In this document: one piece after another, positions 1 to 8,346 of the stretch
How positions within the stretch are numbered: position 1 is the stretch's first letter
Layout of the letters: every line of letters starts with the position of its first letter
NCBI GenBank assembly: GCA_029266455.1
Contig: JAQSWV010000005.1
Coordinates: forward strand, 1-64,000
Direction: 5' to 3'
Length of the DNA: 64,000 nt
Origin: Nocardioidaceae bacterium
GTDB lineage: Bacteria; Actinomycetota; Actinomycetes; Propionibacteriales; Nocardioidaceae
Position numbers and translations under genes: made by a program
Notes under the pieces: model-generated
What the model was told of the DNA's origin: nothing
Databases searched by the model: none
The model's input: the letters and a program-made list of their open reading frames with translations, nothing else

Positions 1-95
1 TCAGACGATCCGGCCTGCGCCGCTGGACTGACGAAACCAAGCGTCCCCACCGCTACGATCAGCGTGATCAACACCGCCGCAAACCGATGTGCCAT
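1..95 (-). CDS. 5' end of a secreted-protein gene (runs off the left edge)
   Basis: Only the first 31 or so codons are present, read leftward from ATG at 95. An in-frame ATG at 101 is the alternative. They encode a classic Sec signal peptide: a short basic start (HRF), a hydrophobic core of about 16 residues and an Ala-x-Ala-type cleavage site (PAAQA). A Shine-Dalgarno-like AGAAAGG (complement of 104-110) lies 8 nt before the ATG at 95, which favours that start. The mature protein is outside the window, so no function can be given. The next gene in either direction is the TadE-like remnant to the right. Confidence 0.6.
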   Translation of the reverse strand, partial: MAHRFAAVLITLIVAVGTLGFVSPAAQAGSS

Positions 96-348
96 GGTCA
101 TCGCCTTTCTGAGGGAGGGCAGCACGATACTGCGGCAACCTGGAGCTGACAACGGCTAGGTACGTCGCCAGTTCGTCGTGCACGATCGCTGTAATGAGTG
201 GTGCAAGGCACGACGGGCAGAACCACACTTTCCGGCTGGCCTCTGGCGACAATTGCACGGGCGTTGGTGGCATCCTGACCCATGCGACCTTGCTAACCGA
301 GCGCGGGCAGAGCCCCGCAGGCGCCGCACTGGGTGGTCCTGAAAGTGA

Positions 349-756
349 TCGAGTCGCGCTTGCCTCGGACGGCAAGATTCTGTGTACCCGGGTCTGCTCA
401 CCGCGATGGTGGTCGATGCGTCGGTGGCGTACCTGCGGCGCCAGTCGGTCAACGGGCTGGCCGATGGGGGGGCCCTGGCGGCCGCGGACGGCGCCCAGGG
501 TGCGGCACTGTACGAAGGGGGCCTCGGCGAGCTTGCCCCTCTCGATCCGGTGGCGGCAAGGACAGCCGTTGACGACTACCTGAGCTCGACCGGCGCCACC
601 ACTGCGTTCCCGGGTCTCGCGTGGCAGGTCTCCACCACTGGCTCGATCGTTACCGTCCGGCTGACGACGCCGCTGGACCTCCCCCTCGACCCGGCCGGCT
701 GGGCGGATACCACGACGGTCACGGCCACCGGCTCCGCCGTGGTGCAGGTCAGCTGA
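349..756 (+). pseudogene. TadE/TadG-like pilus-assembly protein, 5'-truncated remnant
   Basis: From about codon GTG 382 the frame reads like the N-terminal part of small actinobacterial TadE-type proteins: a hydrophobic stretch running into VVDASVAYLRRQ, then an Ala/Asp-rich segment (LADGGALAAADGAQ), and it ends about 110 residues later. TadE-type proteins carry one membrane helix near the N-terminus. Here that helix is short, and an in-frame stop lies at 346-348 with no ribosome-binding site before GTG 382. I read this as a gene that has lost its 5' end. A short intact protein starting at 382 is the alternative. No tad/flp neighbours are visible. Confidence 0.4.
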
Positions 757-931
757 GGCTGAGTGACCGGGCGGTGAGACGAATCCGTCGAGCCGGGAAG
801 GGGCGCGTTCATTGCGCTGAGTATGGACATGACCGTCAGTGACGCGAGAGACCTTTTACTCAATATCTGCCCGGCCCGAAACGGCGGATGCTTGGCTGCA
901 GCTCCGTGGTTCGCCGACAGTAGGAGCAGTA

Positions 932-1636
932 GTGAGCGTCCGAGGAAAACTCAGACTTGGGCTCATCGGCGGCGCGGCGGTGGCTGCCTTGGTCGGCGTC
1001 ACCCCTGTGCCTGTTGCAGTTGCCGCGCCGACTGCCTCGCCATACGCCATTGAGACACTCCAGGGCCGCAGCTTCATACCCGCCGCCAACAACATTGCAC
1101 CCAGAGGTGGAGACGACTTCACAGTCAGGCTCGCGACTGGTTTGTCCGGCGCCCGAAAGCTGCCCTTCCAAGTGCGGCCGTACGGCGAAGCGCGTTCCGC
1201 AATGTATGTCAGTAGCAACGGGAACATTCAGTTCCCCGGCGCCGCGACAGCTCCCAACTCGGCCTACAACAACTCATGCCTACCGACCCGGATGCCGAGC
1301 CCATTCCTGGCGCCCTACTGGGACGACCTGGAGTTCGACCGCTCCGCCACGCCGCGCGAAGGCATCTATACGCAGACCGTGGGGACGGCGCCCAACCGCA
1401 AATTCATCGTCAACTGGCGGGGCCATCTTTATGGCCAGCCGTCGGCAGGAACGCGATTCGGTGTCATCTTCTATGAGGGCCAGTCCAAGGTCTCGTTCCA
1501 GTACCAGGACAACACGGCCGCGTCGGCCACGATCGGAACGCAGCACCGCCCGACCAGCACCTCGACCCAATGGGCGTGCGACTCCGGTGGTCGCTCAGTA
1601 GAGACGGGGCTTCGACTGGATTTCGTCGCCAGGTAG
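932..1636 (+). CDS. Secreted protein with nidogen-like (NIDO-type) domain
   Basis: 234 residues. GTG 932 is chosen because AGGAG sits 6 nt upstream and the product then opens with a signal peptide (VSVRGKLRLGLIGGAAVAALVG... cleaved near AVAAPTA). The upstream in-frame start at 839 would bury this signal. The mature part has the features of a NIDO-type domain: SNGNIQF near residue 125, LAPYWDDLEF about 30 residues later, then NRKFIVNWRG and GVIFYEGQSKVSFQYQDN. NIDO domains occur in extracellular adhesion proteins. A cell-surface or secreted role is inferred; no enzyme motif is seen. A strong hairpin follows the stop. Confidence 0.65.
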   Translation: MSVRGKLRLGLIGGAAVAALVGVTPVPVAVAAPTASPYAIETLQGRSFIPAANNIAPRGGDDFTVRLATGLSGARKLPFQVRPYGEARSAMYVSSNGNIQFPGAATAPNSAYNNSCLPTRMPSPFLAPYWDDLEFDRSATPREGIYTQTVGTAPNRKFIVNWRGHLYGQPSAGTRFGVIFYEGQSKVSFQYQDNTAASATIGTQHRPTSTSTQWACDSGGRSVETGLRLDFVAR

Positions 1637-1651
1637 CCAGACGGTGGAGCG

Positions 1652-1679
1652 GGCGGAGGCGCATGATCGCGCCTCCGCC
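1652..1679. terminator. Bidirectional intrinsic-type terminator hairpin
   Basis: A perfect 11-bp inverted repeat (GGCGGAGGCGC / GCGCCTCCGCC) with a 6-nt loop. It lies between the stop of the NIDO-type gene (1636) and the stop of the convergent MMPL gene (1711). No U-tract follows, which is common for actinobacterial terminators. Confidence 0.7.
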
Positions 1680-1710
1680 GCCGCCCGGTGCCCGCGCGAA
1701 CCGGCTCCTC

Positions 1711-3939
1711 TCAGGCCGGGGCTGGAATGCGGTCAGGGACCTGGTCGGTCTCCGTACCGGGCTCCGCCTCAGGCTCGCGCTCCGGCTCGGACTCGGTCGG
1801 CGTGTCGATGGCGATCGAGGGCAGCGCCCGGTCGAGCCGGCCCGGCAGCCACCAGGCGCGGTGACCCAGCAGGCTCATGACCGCCGGCACGAGGACCATC
1901 CGTACCAGGGTGACGTCGAGCAGGACGGCGAGGGCGAACCCGACGCCGAACAGCTTCGTGGTGACGTCGCTGGAGAGAATGAAGGCACCGAAGACGGCCG
2001 TCATAATGAGTGCGGCGCTGGTGATGACGCGTGCGGTTGCCCCAACGCCCTCGACGATCGCCCGCTTCGGGTCATGGTGGCGCAGGTACTGCTCGCGCAT
2101 CCGGCTGATCAGGAAGACCTCGTAGTCCATGGACAGGCCGAACAGGATCGCGAACATCAGCATCGGCGCCAGCGGCATGATGGGGACGGTCTCCTCGACA
2201 CCGATCAGGGAGGCTCCCCATCCCCACTGGAAGACGGCCACGACAACGCCGTACGACGCGCCGACGCTGAGCAGGTTCAGGACGGCGGCCTTCAGTGGCA
2301 GGAGCACCGAGCGGAACACCAGCATGAGGATCAGGAACGACAGCCCGATCACGGCGCCGAGGAACCACAGCATCCGGTCGGCGAGCTGCCGGGCGACGTC
2401 GTCCTGGATCGCCGGCCCACCGGTGACCATGGCATCCGCGTCGCTGCCGGAGACCGCGGCGGGCAGCACCTCGTCCCGAAGCCGTTGCAGCAGCTCGGAG
2501 GTGGCCTGCTGCTGGGGTCCGGAGGTCGGCGTGACGTCGAGAACAGCCAGGTTTTGCTGCTCGTTGCTGACCGGCTGACCGACGGCGGCCACACCCGGGT
2601 CGGCGGCCAAGGCGTCGCTCACCGCTGACACCACGGCCGCGGCCTGCTCCGGGGATGCGGTGGAGTCCGCGCCGTCCACCACCACCTGCAAGGTTCCGTT
2701 GGTGCCGGGTCCGTAGGCCTCGGCGATCAGGTCGTAGGACTTGCGAGTGGTCGTGGACGGTCCGTCGTTGCCGGCGTCGGCGAAGCCGAGCCGCATCGAG
2801 AACACCGGGACTGCCAGCAGGGCAAGCAGCACCGCGGCGACAACTCCGTACCGAACCGGGTGGGCCACCACCGTGGCTGCCCAACGGGACGAGGCCGAGT
2901 GCGGGTCGCTGGCCGGCCTCGGCCGGATGAACGGCACAGGGAGGCTGTTGAGCCGTCGGCCGGCCACTCCGAGCAGGGCCGGCAGCAGCGTGACGGCGGC
3001 CAGCACGGTGATCGCCACCATCATTGCCGAGGTCCATCCCATGACCGCGAGAATCGGGATGCCGGCCAGCTGCATGCCGGCGATGGCGACCACGACCGTG
3101 ACGCCGGCGAACATCACCGACAGCCCGGCGGTCGCATTGGCCCGCCCCACTGCCTCGGGCACCGGCATGCCTGCGTCGAGGTGTTGCCGGTGCCTGGCCA
3201 GCACGAACAGGGCGTAGTCGATGCCCACGCCGAGACCGAGCATCACGCCGACGATGGTGGCGATCTGGGGGACCGCCATCTGCCCGGAGAGGATGCCGAT
3301 GGCGCTCGTGCCGATCAGGATGCCCGTCAGCGCGACCACGATGGGCAGGCTCATGGCCACCAGTGACCCGAACGCGATCAGCAGGACCAGCACGGCCGCG
3401 CCGATGCCGATGATCTCGCTGCTCGGCTCGGCATCGCCCTTGGCGTACCCGAGGCCTCCGTCGAACTCCACCTGGACACCGGCGTCGCGCGCGGCGGCGG
3501 TCGCTGCCGACGCGGCCTCGAACTCGTCGGTGCCGATGGCATCGGTGTCGTAGCCCACGGTCACGATTGCCGTGGTCCCGTCCTCGCTGACGGTCGGGCC
3601 GCGTGGGTCGAAGGGGTCGTTCACCCCGACCACGTGCGGGCCCTCACCTAACCGGCTTGCGGCCTCGCTGACGGCACTTCGTACGGCCGGATCGGTGAGG
3701 CCGGCCTCGGAATGGAAGACCACGTTGGAGGTGAACAGCGTCTCCTGCGGGAACCGGTCCGCGATGGCATCGGCCGCCGCCTGTGCCTCCGAGCCGGGGA
3801 GGCTGAACTCCTCGTTGGACTCGCCGCCGACTGAGTTGTTGAGCGTCACCGCGGCGCCGGCGAGCAGGAGCCAGACCGCCAGCACGCTCCAGGGGCGTCG
3901 AGCGGCGAACTGTCCGATGCGGTAGAGCAGGTGAGACAT
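1711..3939 (-). CDS. MMPL-family (RND superfamily) membrane exporter
   Basis: 742 residues, the usual size for the two-repeat MMPL/YdfJ-type transporters. Visible features: an N-terminal membrane helix, a large extracytoplasmic loop, a first helix bundle with GVGIDYALFVLARHR, a second loop, and a second bundle with GLSMDYEVFLISRMRE. The Asp-Tyr pairs in these helices match the proton-relay positions of the family. MMPL proteins export lipids, siderophores or drugs using the proton gradient; the substrate here is unknown. ATG 3939 has AAAGG 10 nt upstream. It lies 44 bp after the CPBP gene on the same strand and is probably cotranscribed with it and the zinc-ribbon gene. Confidence 0.9.
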   Translation of the reverse strand: MSHLLYRIGQFAARRPWSVLAVWLLLAGAAVTLNNSVGGESNEEFSLPGSEAQAAADAIADRFPQETLFTSNVVFHSEAGLTDPAVRSAVSEAASRLGEGPHVVGVNDPFDPRGPTVSEDGTTAIVTVGYDTDAIGTDEFEAASAATAAARDAGVQVEFDGGLGYAKGDAEPSSEIIGIGAAVLVLLIAFGSLVAMSLPIVVALTGILIGTSAIGILSGQMAVPQIATIVGVMLGLGVGIDYALFVLARHRQHLDAGMPVPEAVGRANATAGLSVMFAGVTVVVAIAGMQLAGIPILAVMGWTSAMMVAITVLAAVTLLPALLGVAGRRLNSLPVPFIRPRPASDPHSASSRWAATVVAHPVRYGVVAAVLLALLAVPVFSMRLGFADAGNDGPSTTTRKSYDLIAEAYGPGTNGTLQVVVDGADSTASPEQAAAVVSAVSDALAADPGVAAVGQPVSNEQQNLAVLDVTPTSGPQQQATSELLQRLRDEVLPAAVSGSDADAMVTGGPAIQDDVARQLADRMLWFLGAVIGLSFLILMLVFRSVLLPLKAAVLNLLSVGASYGVVVAVFQWGWGASLIGVEETVPIMPLAPMLMFAILFGLSMDYEVFLISRMREQYLRHHDPKRAIVEGVGATARVITSAALIMTAVFGAFILSSDVTTKLFGVGFALAVLLDVTLVRMVLVPAVMSLLGHRAWWLPGRLDRALPSIAIDTPTESEPEREPEAEPGTETDQVPDRIPAPA

Positions 3940-3983
3940 GGCCGTGCCTTTCTGTGGGTGGGTTGAAGAGGAGCTGCTGTCGG

Positions 3984-4799
3984 TCAGGTACGAGCAAGGC
4001 TGCGCGTCGTGACGCCGACCGCCGCTAGGCCGAGCAGGACGGTGACGACGTAGCGGATCCAGTCGGAGGAGGGGTCGACGAGATCGCCCGAGACGTTGAA
4101 CGCCGCGTGCAGGATCGCGACCGCAAACAGGCTGCGGTTGCTCCAGGTGTGCAGACCGGCGATCAGCAGTCGCAGCCCCACTCCGGTTCCGATCAGGATG
4201 CCGACGCCGGCGGCCACGTCACCCGCGGTCTCCGCGCCGTCGAAGGCCAGCGGGAGGTGGATGCCCGCGAACAGCACGGCGATGACCAGGCTGCCGCGGA
4301 CGAGTCCCCACCGCGCCATGGCCCGCCGCTGGGCGAAGCCGGTCCAGGCCATCTCCTCCCAGAGATTGATGACCAGCAGGCTGGACAGGAAGGCCACGAG
4401 GACGTCGGTCAGCAGATCCGTGGTGAGAGGCTTCGCGTCGCCGAGACCCGAGGCGACGGCCCAGGTCAGGCCGGGCACCGTGAGGGCTGCCACCGGGGCC
4501 CACCACAGCGGACGAGGCAGGCGTACCGCCTCGCGGAGCAAAGTGCGCACGCCGGCGCGGCCGGTCTCTCGAGCCGTGAGGACAAGCGCCGGGACGATCA
4601 GCGCCAGCAGCGTGGCCGCCAGGACGAACGGCGCCGACGGCAGGTCGAACCACACCATGGGACCGAGCAGTGCCCAGCCCACGACGAGTGCGGTGCCCGC
4701 GAAGACCACCAGTGGACGCAGCTGCGGGTTGTCCGGAGCGGCGGCCAAGGTGGACGGCTGCTGGGGCCGCGGGGCGGTGGAGGGGAATGTGTTGCTCAT
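3984..4799 (-). CDS. CPBP-family intramembrane metalloprotease
   Basis: 271 residues, with about eight hydrophobic segments. The CPBP (Abi) signatures are present: an EE motif in NLWEEMAWTGFAQRRAM (motif 1, EExxxR-like), a His in AGIHLPLAF (motif 2), and HAAFNVSGD (motif 3, HxxxN). These residues form the glutamate/histidine active site of Rce1-like membrane proteases. Bacterial members are linked to bacteriocin self-immunity or membrane-protein processing; the substrate here is unknown. ATG 4799 overlaps the TGA of the upstream zinc-ribbon gene (ATGA), so translation is probably coupled. Confidence 0.85.
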   Translation of the reverse strand: MSNTFPSTAPRPQQPSTLAAAPDNPQLRPLVVFAGTALVVGWALLGPMVWFDLPSAPFVLAATLLALIVPALVLTARETGRAGVRTLLREAVRLPRPLWWAPVAALTVPGLTWAVASGLGDAKPLTTDLLTDVLVAFLSSLLVINLWEEMAWTGFAQRRAMARWGLVRGSLVIAVLFAGIHLPLAFDGAETAGDVAAGVGILIGTGVGLRLLIAGLHTWSNRSLFAVAILHAAFNVSGDLVDPSSDWIRYVVTVLLGLAAVGVTTRSLART

Positions 4800-5089
4800 G
4801 ATGTGGGCTCCTTCGGAGGCTCAGGGGACTGGTGGTCCACCGGGGAAGTGGCGGCCGGCTGCGACGGGGCGCGGCCGCCGCCGATCAGCTCGGCGCCGCC
4901 TGCTATCAGGGCAAGCAGTGCCGGTCGGTCGATCGAGTGAATGCTGAGACCTGCACACGACTGGCAGATCCAGGCGACGGTGCCGACGGCTTCGTCATCC
5001 GTCGTGGGTGGCACGGCAGCGACCAGCAGGTACGGCACGGGCAGTCGGGTCGGGGTGCTGCAGCTCGTGCACGTTGCGGCGATGTTCAT
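4796..5089 (-). CDS. Small zinc-ribbon-like protein
   Basis: 97 residues with two CxxC knuckles (Cys7/Cys10 and Cys42/Cys45) about 30 residues apart, as in a zinc ribbon. A Pro-rich tail follows residue 70. I do not recognise the family. The start is well supported: ATG 5089 has AAAGGAG 6 nt upstream. The stop overlaps the CPBP start by 4 nt, so this is the first gene of a three-gene operon with the CPBP protease and the MMPL exporter. Its SD sequence lies inside a perfect dyad (separate entry), which suggests control of the whole operon at this point. Confidence 0.65.
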   Translation of the reverse strand: MNIAATCTSCSTPTRLPVPYLLVAAVPPTTDDEAVGTVAWICQSCAGLSIHSIDRPALLALIAGGAELIGGGRAPSQPAATSPVDHQSPEPPKEPTS

Positions 5090-5113
5090 GGTGATCTCCT
5101 TTCCGAGATCACC
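5090..5113 (-). promoter_or_regulatory. Perfect dyad enclosing the ribosome-binding site of the zinc-ribbon/CPBP/MMPL operon
   Basis: GGTGATCTC and GAGATCACC form a perfect 9-bp inverted repeat with a 6-nt loop, directly abutting the ATG at 5089. On the coding strand the loop plus the first bases of the 3' arm are the Shine-Dalgarno AAAGGAG. Folded as RNA it would partly hide the SD; as DNA it could be a repressor operator. The sequence cannot tell which. Confidence 0.6.
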
Positions 5114-5142
5114 GTCATGCCGACCGCTGTTGGATCACTGTC

Positions 5143-5160
5143 GTGGCGCTGTGACGCCAC
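5143..5160. terminator. Short hairpin after the AfsR/SARP gene
   Basis: GTGGCG / CGCCAC, a perfect 6-bp inverted repeat with a 6-nt loop, 45 bp beyond the stop of the regulator gene and upstream of the zinc-ribbon operon. It could end the regulator transcript or belong to the promoter region of the next operon. Confidence 0.3.
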
Positions 5161-5204
5161 TGTTGCCCAGAGCCCGGGCGGGAGGCCAAGAGGCCCGGAC
5201 GGCG

Positions 5205-8177
5205 CTAGGCCTGGCCGGCCTCGATGAGGTCGAGCAGGTCGTCGGCACTCAGGTATGCGGCACGGCGTTCGGCGTCACCCGCGGCCGGGCCTGCCTGCTC
5301 GAGCACGGCCGCAGCCAGCGCGCTGAGATGGGTCGCCTCCGCGACGGCTGCGGGAATAGCGGACTGGCGTCTCTCTGCAGCCGCCACCGCGAGCAGCAGC
5401 GCGGCGCGCTCGTCGTGACCGCGCAGGTGCAGTGCACCGGCCAGGGACTCGAGACCCTGGCACAAGCCGCCGCGGTGTCCGATGGCGGCTGCGATGTGCA
5501 GTGCCCGGAGTGCGAACCCCTCGGCCTCGTCCGGACGGCCGAGGACGGTCGAGGCGCGCGCCAGCAGGTTCAGCGCGTTGGCCTCGCCCTCCCGGTAGCC
5601 GACGTGCTGCCAGTTGGACAGGCTCTCCTGCCCGGCGATGTACGCCGTCTGGCCGTCTCCCGACAGCAGGGCATAGCGGGCCCGCTGGCTCAGGGCCAGG
5701 CCGATCCGGTGCTTCTCGCGGGACCGCCTCGCGCGCACGATGGCCTCGTCGATGCGGAGCGCAGCGTCGGGCTCGTCCGCGTCCACGGCTGTGCGCGCTC
5801 GCAGAGCCAGTGCCGTGTCCCGCACGAAGGTGTCGCCGGCTGTCTCACCCAGCCGGGCAGCCTCGTCGTGGCTCGACGCCGCACCCGCCAGGTCGCCACG
5901 GGCCCACTGAGCGATGCCCAAGGTCACGAGCGCGTCGGCGCAGGCCCGTGCGTTCCCCAGCCGACGGCTGAGCTCAGCGCTCTCGGCACAGGCGGCGAGC
6001 GCGCGAGCGATGTCCCCCCGGGGAGCCGCGATCCGGCCAATGGCCAGCAGCAGCTCGGCGCGAACGGAGGCGTCGTCCAGCGGGACACTCTCGGCCTGGG
6101 CCAGCCAGCGATCGGCCTCGGCCAGCATCCCCTCCAGTGTCCAGAACCAGTTCGACTTGGCCGCCAGCAGCGCGCCGCGGGCCGGCGCCGCCCCGCCGAG
6201 GGACCAGTTGAGGGCGGCGCGGAAGTCGGGGAGTGAGTCGTTGATCTGTGCCAGCCACTCGTCCTGGCCGTCGGCCCGGATGCCGTCGTGAGCCTGCGTC
6301 ATGAGGGCGATGAAGTGTTCGCAGTGTCGTGACTGCACCTCGCCGACATCGGGTTCTCGGCTCAGCGCCTGGGCCGCGTACTCGCGCACGGACTCGAGCA
6401 GCCGGTACCTGCCGGCGCCGGTCGACACGACGAGCGACTGACGGACCAGCGACGCGGTGGTGCGGAAGGCGTCGAAGCTGCCCGTGACCGCAGCCGCCGC
6501 GTCCAGGTCGAAGGAGCCGGCGAAGACGCCGAGGCGCACGAAGAAGTGCCGTTCCGCATCGGTGAGCAGGCTGGCGCTCGAGTCGATGACGGCCCGCAAC
6601 GTGCGCTGCCTGGCCGGCGCATCCCTGACGTCGGTCTCCAGCAGCTCGAAACGGTCGAGTAGCCGACGTCTGATGCTTGCCACCGACAAGACGTCGGCGT
6701 GGGCCGCCGCCAGTTCGATGGCAAGGGGCAGACCGTCCAGGCTGCAGACGATCGCCGCGACGTCGGCGGCGTTGTTCTCGGTCAGCAGGAAGTCCGGCCG
6801 TACCGCGGTGGCTCGTTCCACGAACAGGCGCACCGCCGGGAGCTCAGACACCTCGGAGGGGTCCACATCGGCAGAGTCCGGCGTCTGCAACGGCGGAACC
6901 GGCCATGTCATCTCGCCCGACACCCGCAGCGGCCGTCGGCTGGTGGTGACCTGCACAAGATCAGGACAGCCGTGCATGAGCGTGGCCGCGAGCCGGCCCG
7001 CGGCGTCGATCACGTGCTCGCAGTTGTCCAGTACCAGCAGGCCGGGTCGGTCCCGGAGCTGAGCGATCATCGCGTCTGCAGGGTCCTGGTCCGGCCCGTG
7101 CACAGCCCCGACGGTCCGCGCCGCCGTCGCGCCCACCAGCTCCTCGTCCGACAGGACGCTGAAGTCGACGAACCACACCGGTCGGGTGCGCTGTCGGCCC
7201 GCCAGCTCCGCCGCTATTCGTGTCTTGCCCGTTCCACCGGGACCGGTCAGCGTGAGCACGCGTGCCCGGTCCAGCGCCTGCAGCAGCCGGTCGATCTCGT
7301 CGTCCCGGCCGATGAGGCTGGTGGCGGGGCTCAGCCGTGGCACGGGCTCCAGGCGCTCAGGCGCCGCCTTGGCACGGTCGGCACCCGAGGTGTCCGTGTC
7401 CATGTCGGGCGGCGCCACCCACTGCAGGTCGTGATCCTGCGCGAGAACACGTTGCTCCAGGGCCTGCAGACGCGGTCCAGGATCCAGTCCCAGCTCGGCG
7501 GCGAGCGTGCGACGCACCGTCGACAATGCCTCCAACGCGTCACGCTGCCTGCCTGCCCGGTACAACGCCAGCACGAGATCGGCGTGGACCTGCTCCCGCA
7601 GCGGGTGGGCGTCCGCGACCGAGCGCGCCACTGAGATGGCGTCGGCATGGTGGCCGAGCGTCAACATCGCCGTCACTCGTGCCTCGCGGGCACGAAGAGC
7701 CGACTCCTCCAGCCGTGCGACCTCCGGCTCGGCCCATTCGTGGGCTGCGATGTCCGCGAGCGGATCACCCCTCCACAACGCCAGGGCCGCGTCCGCGGCG
7801 GTCAGCGCGTCACGGGCTCCCCTCGCCGTACCGTCCGACGCCTGTTCGACGGCCTGGTCCACCAGGCGCTCGAAGACGCGTACGTCGACATCCTCGTCCT
7901 CGGCCATCAGGGCGTACCGCGACGCCCGCGTGACCAATAGCGATGCTCCCGCGGGGCCCAAGGCGCGGCGGAGGTAGCCGACCAGCTGCTGTACCGCATT
8001 CCGCGGGTTGGCGGGCAGATTCTCACCCCACAGCCGGTCAGCGATGACGTCGGCCGACAGGGCAGTCCGACGGCTGACCAGCAGCAGCGTGAGCAGGGCC
8101 GGCGGAAGTCCACGACGCAGCTCGATCAGCTGCCCCGAGTTCCGCACCTCGCAGGGCCCCAGGATCGCGAATTCCAT
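5205..8177 (-). CDS. AfsR/SARP-type transcriptional regulator with BTAD, STAND-like ATPase and TPR-like repeats
   Basis: 990 residues. Order of parts: an OmpR/SARP winged-helix DNA-binding domain (about residues 1-95, with IADRLWGENLPANPRNAVQQ), a bacterial transcriptional activation domain (about 100-245), an NTPase with Walker A GPGGTGKT near residue 312 and a Walker-B-like LLVLDNCEH, then a long C-terminal helical region with TPR-like repeats (about 600-980). This is the architecture of AfsR-like activators, which bind direct repeats at promoters and respond to signals through the ATPase module. Targets are unknown; the neighbouring zinc-ribbon/CPBP/MMPL operon on the same strand is a candidate. 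ATG 8177 is in context but has only a weak SD. Confidence 0.9.
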   Translation of the reverse strand: MEFAILGPCEVRNSGQLIELRRGLPPALLTLLLVSRRTALSADVIADRLWGENLPANPRNAVQQLVGYLRRALGPAGASLLVTRASRYALMAEDEDVDVRVFERLVDQAVEQASDGTARGARDALTAADAALALWRGDPLADIAAHEWAEPEVARLEESALRAREARVTAMLTLGHHADAISVARSVADAHPLREQVHADLVLALYRAGRQRDALEALSTVRRTLAAELGLDPGPRLQALEQRVLAQDHDLQWVAPPDMDTDTSGADRAKAAPERLEPVPRLSPATSLIGRDDEIDRLLQALDRARVLTLTGPGGTGKTRIAAELAGRQRTRPVWFVDFSVLSDEELVGATAARTVGAVHGPDQDPADAMIAQLRDRPGLLVLDNCEHVIDAAGRLAATLMHGCPDLVQVTTSRRPLRVSGEMTWPVPPLQTPDSADVDPSEVSELPAVRLFVERATAVRPDFLLTENNAADVAAIVCSLDGLPLAIELAAAHADVLSVASIRRRLLDRFELLETDVRDAPARQRTLRAVIDSSASLLTDAERHFFVRLGVFAGSFDLDAAAAVTGSFDAFRTTASLVRQSLVVSTGAGRYRLLESVREYAAQALSREPDVGEVQSRHCEHFIALMTQAHDGIRADGQDEWLAQINDSLPDFRAALNWSLGGAAPARGALLAAKSNWFWTLEGMLAEADRWLAQAESVPLDDASVRAELLLAIGRIAAPRGDIARALAACAESAELSRRLGNARACADALVTLGIAQWARGDLAGAASSHDEAARLGETAGDTFVRDTALALRARTAVDADEPDAALRIDEAIVRARRSREKHRIGLALSQRARYALLSGDGQTAYIAGQESLSNWQHVGYREGEANALNLLARASTVLGRPDEAEGFALRALHIAAAIGHRGGLCQGLESLAGALHLRGHDERAALLLAVAAAERRQSAIPAAVAEATHLSALAAAVLEQAGPAAGDAERRAAYLSADDLLDLIEAGQA

Positions 8178-8346
8178 CGGGGCTCACCCTAGGGCTCGGC
8201 CAAGGCGCGAAGGGCCCGGCTCAGCTGCAGGCAAAGATTCCGAAAATTGCCCCTTGCCGAGCCCGCCACGATAGGTTCCGCCTGCTGGGATCCGTGCCAC
8301 ACCTGCCGTCGCTCGAGCGTCCGGCTTCGAACCTGGAGAAGAACAC

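Noticed and set aside
1-375. Minus-strand frame of 124 codons at the left edge
   Set aside because: A different minus-strand frame starting at 95 has a ribosome-binding site and a clear signal peptide; the longer one has neither.
1570-2628. Long + strand open frame of 352 codons
   Set aside because: It lies antisense to the MMPL exporter, is rich in Arg/Gln/Asp/His from reading high-GC codons backwards, and shows no family pattern.
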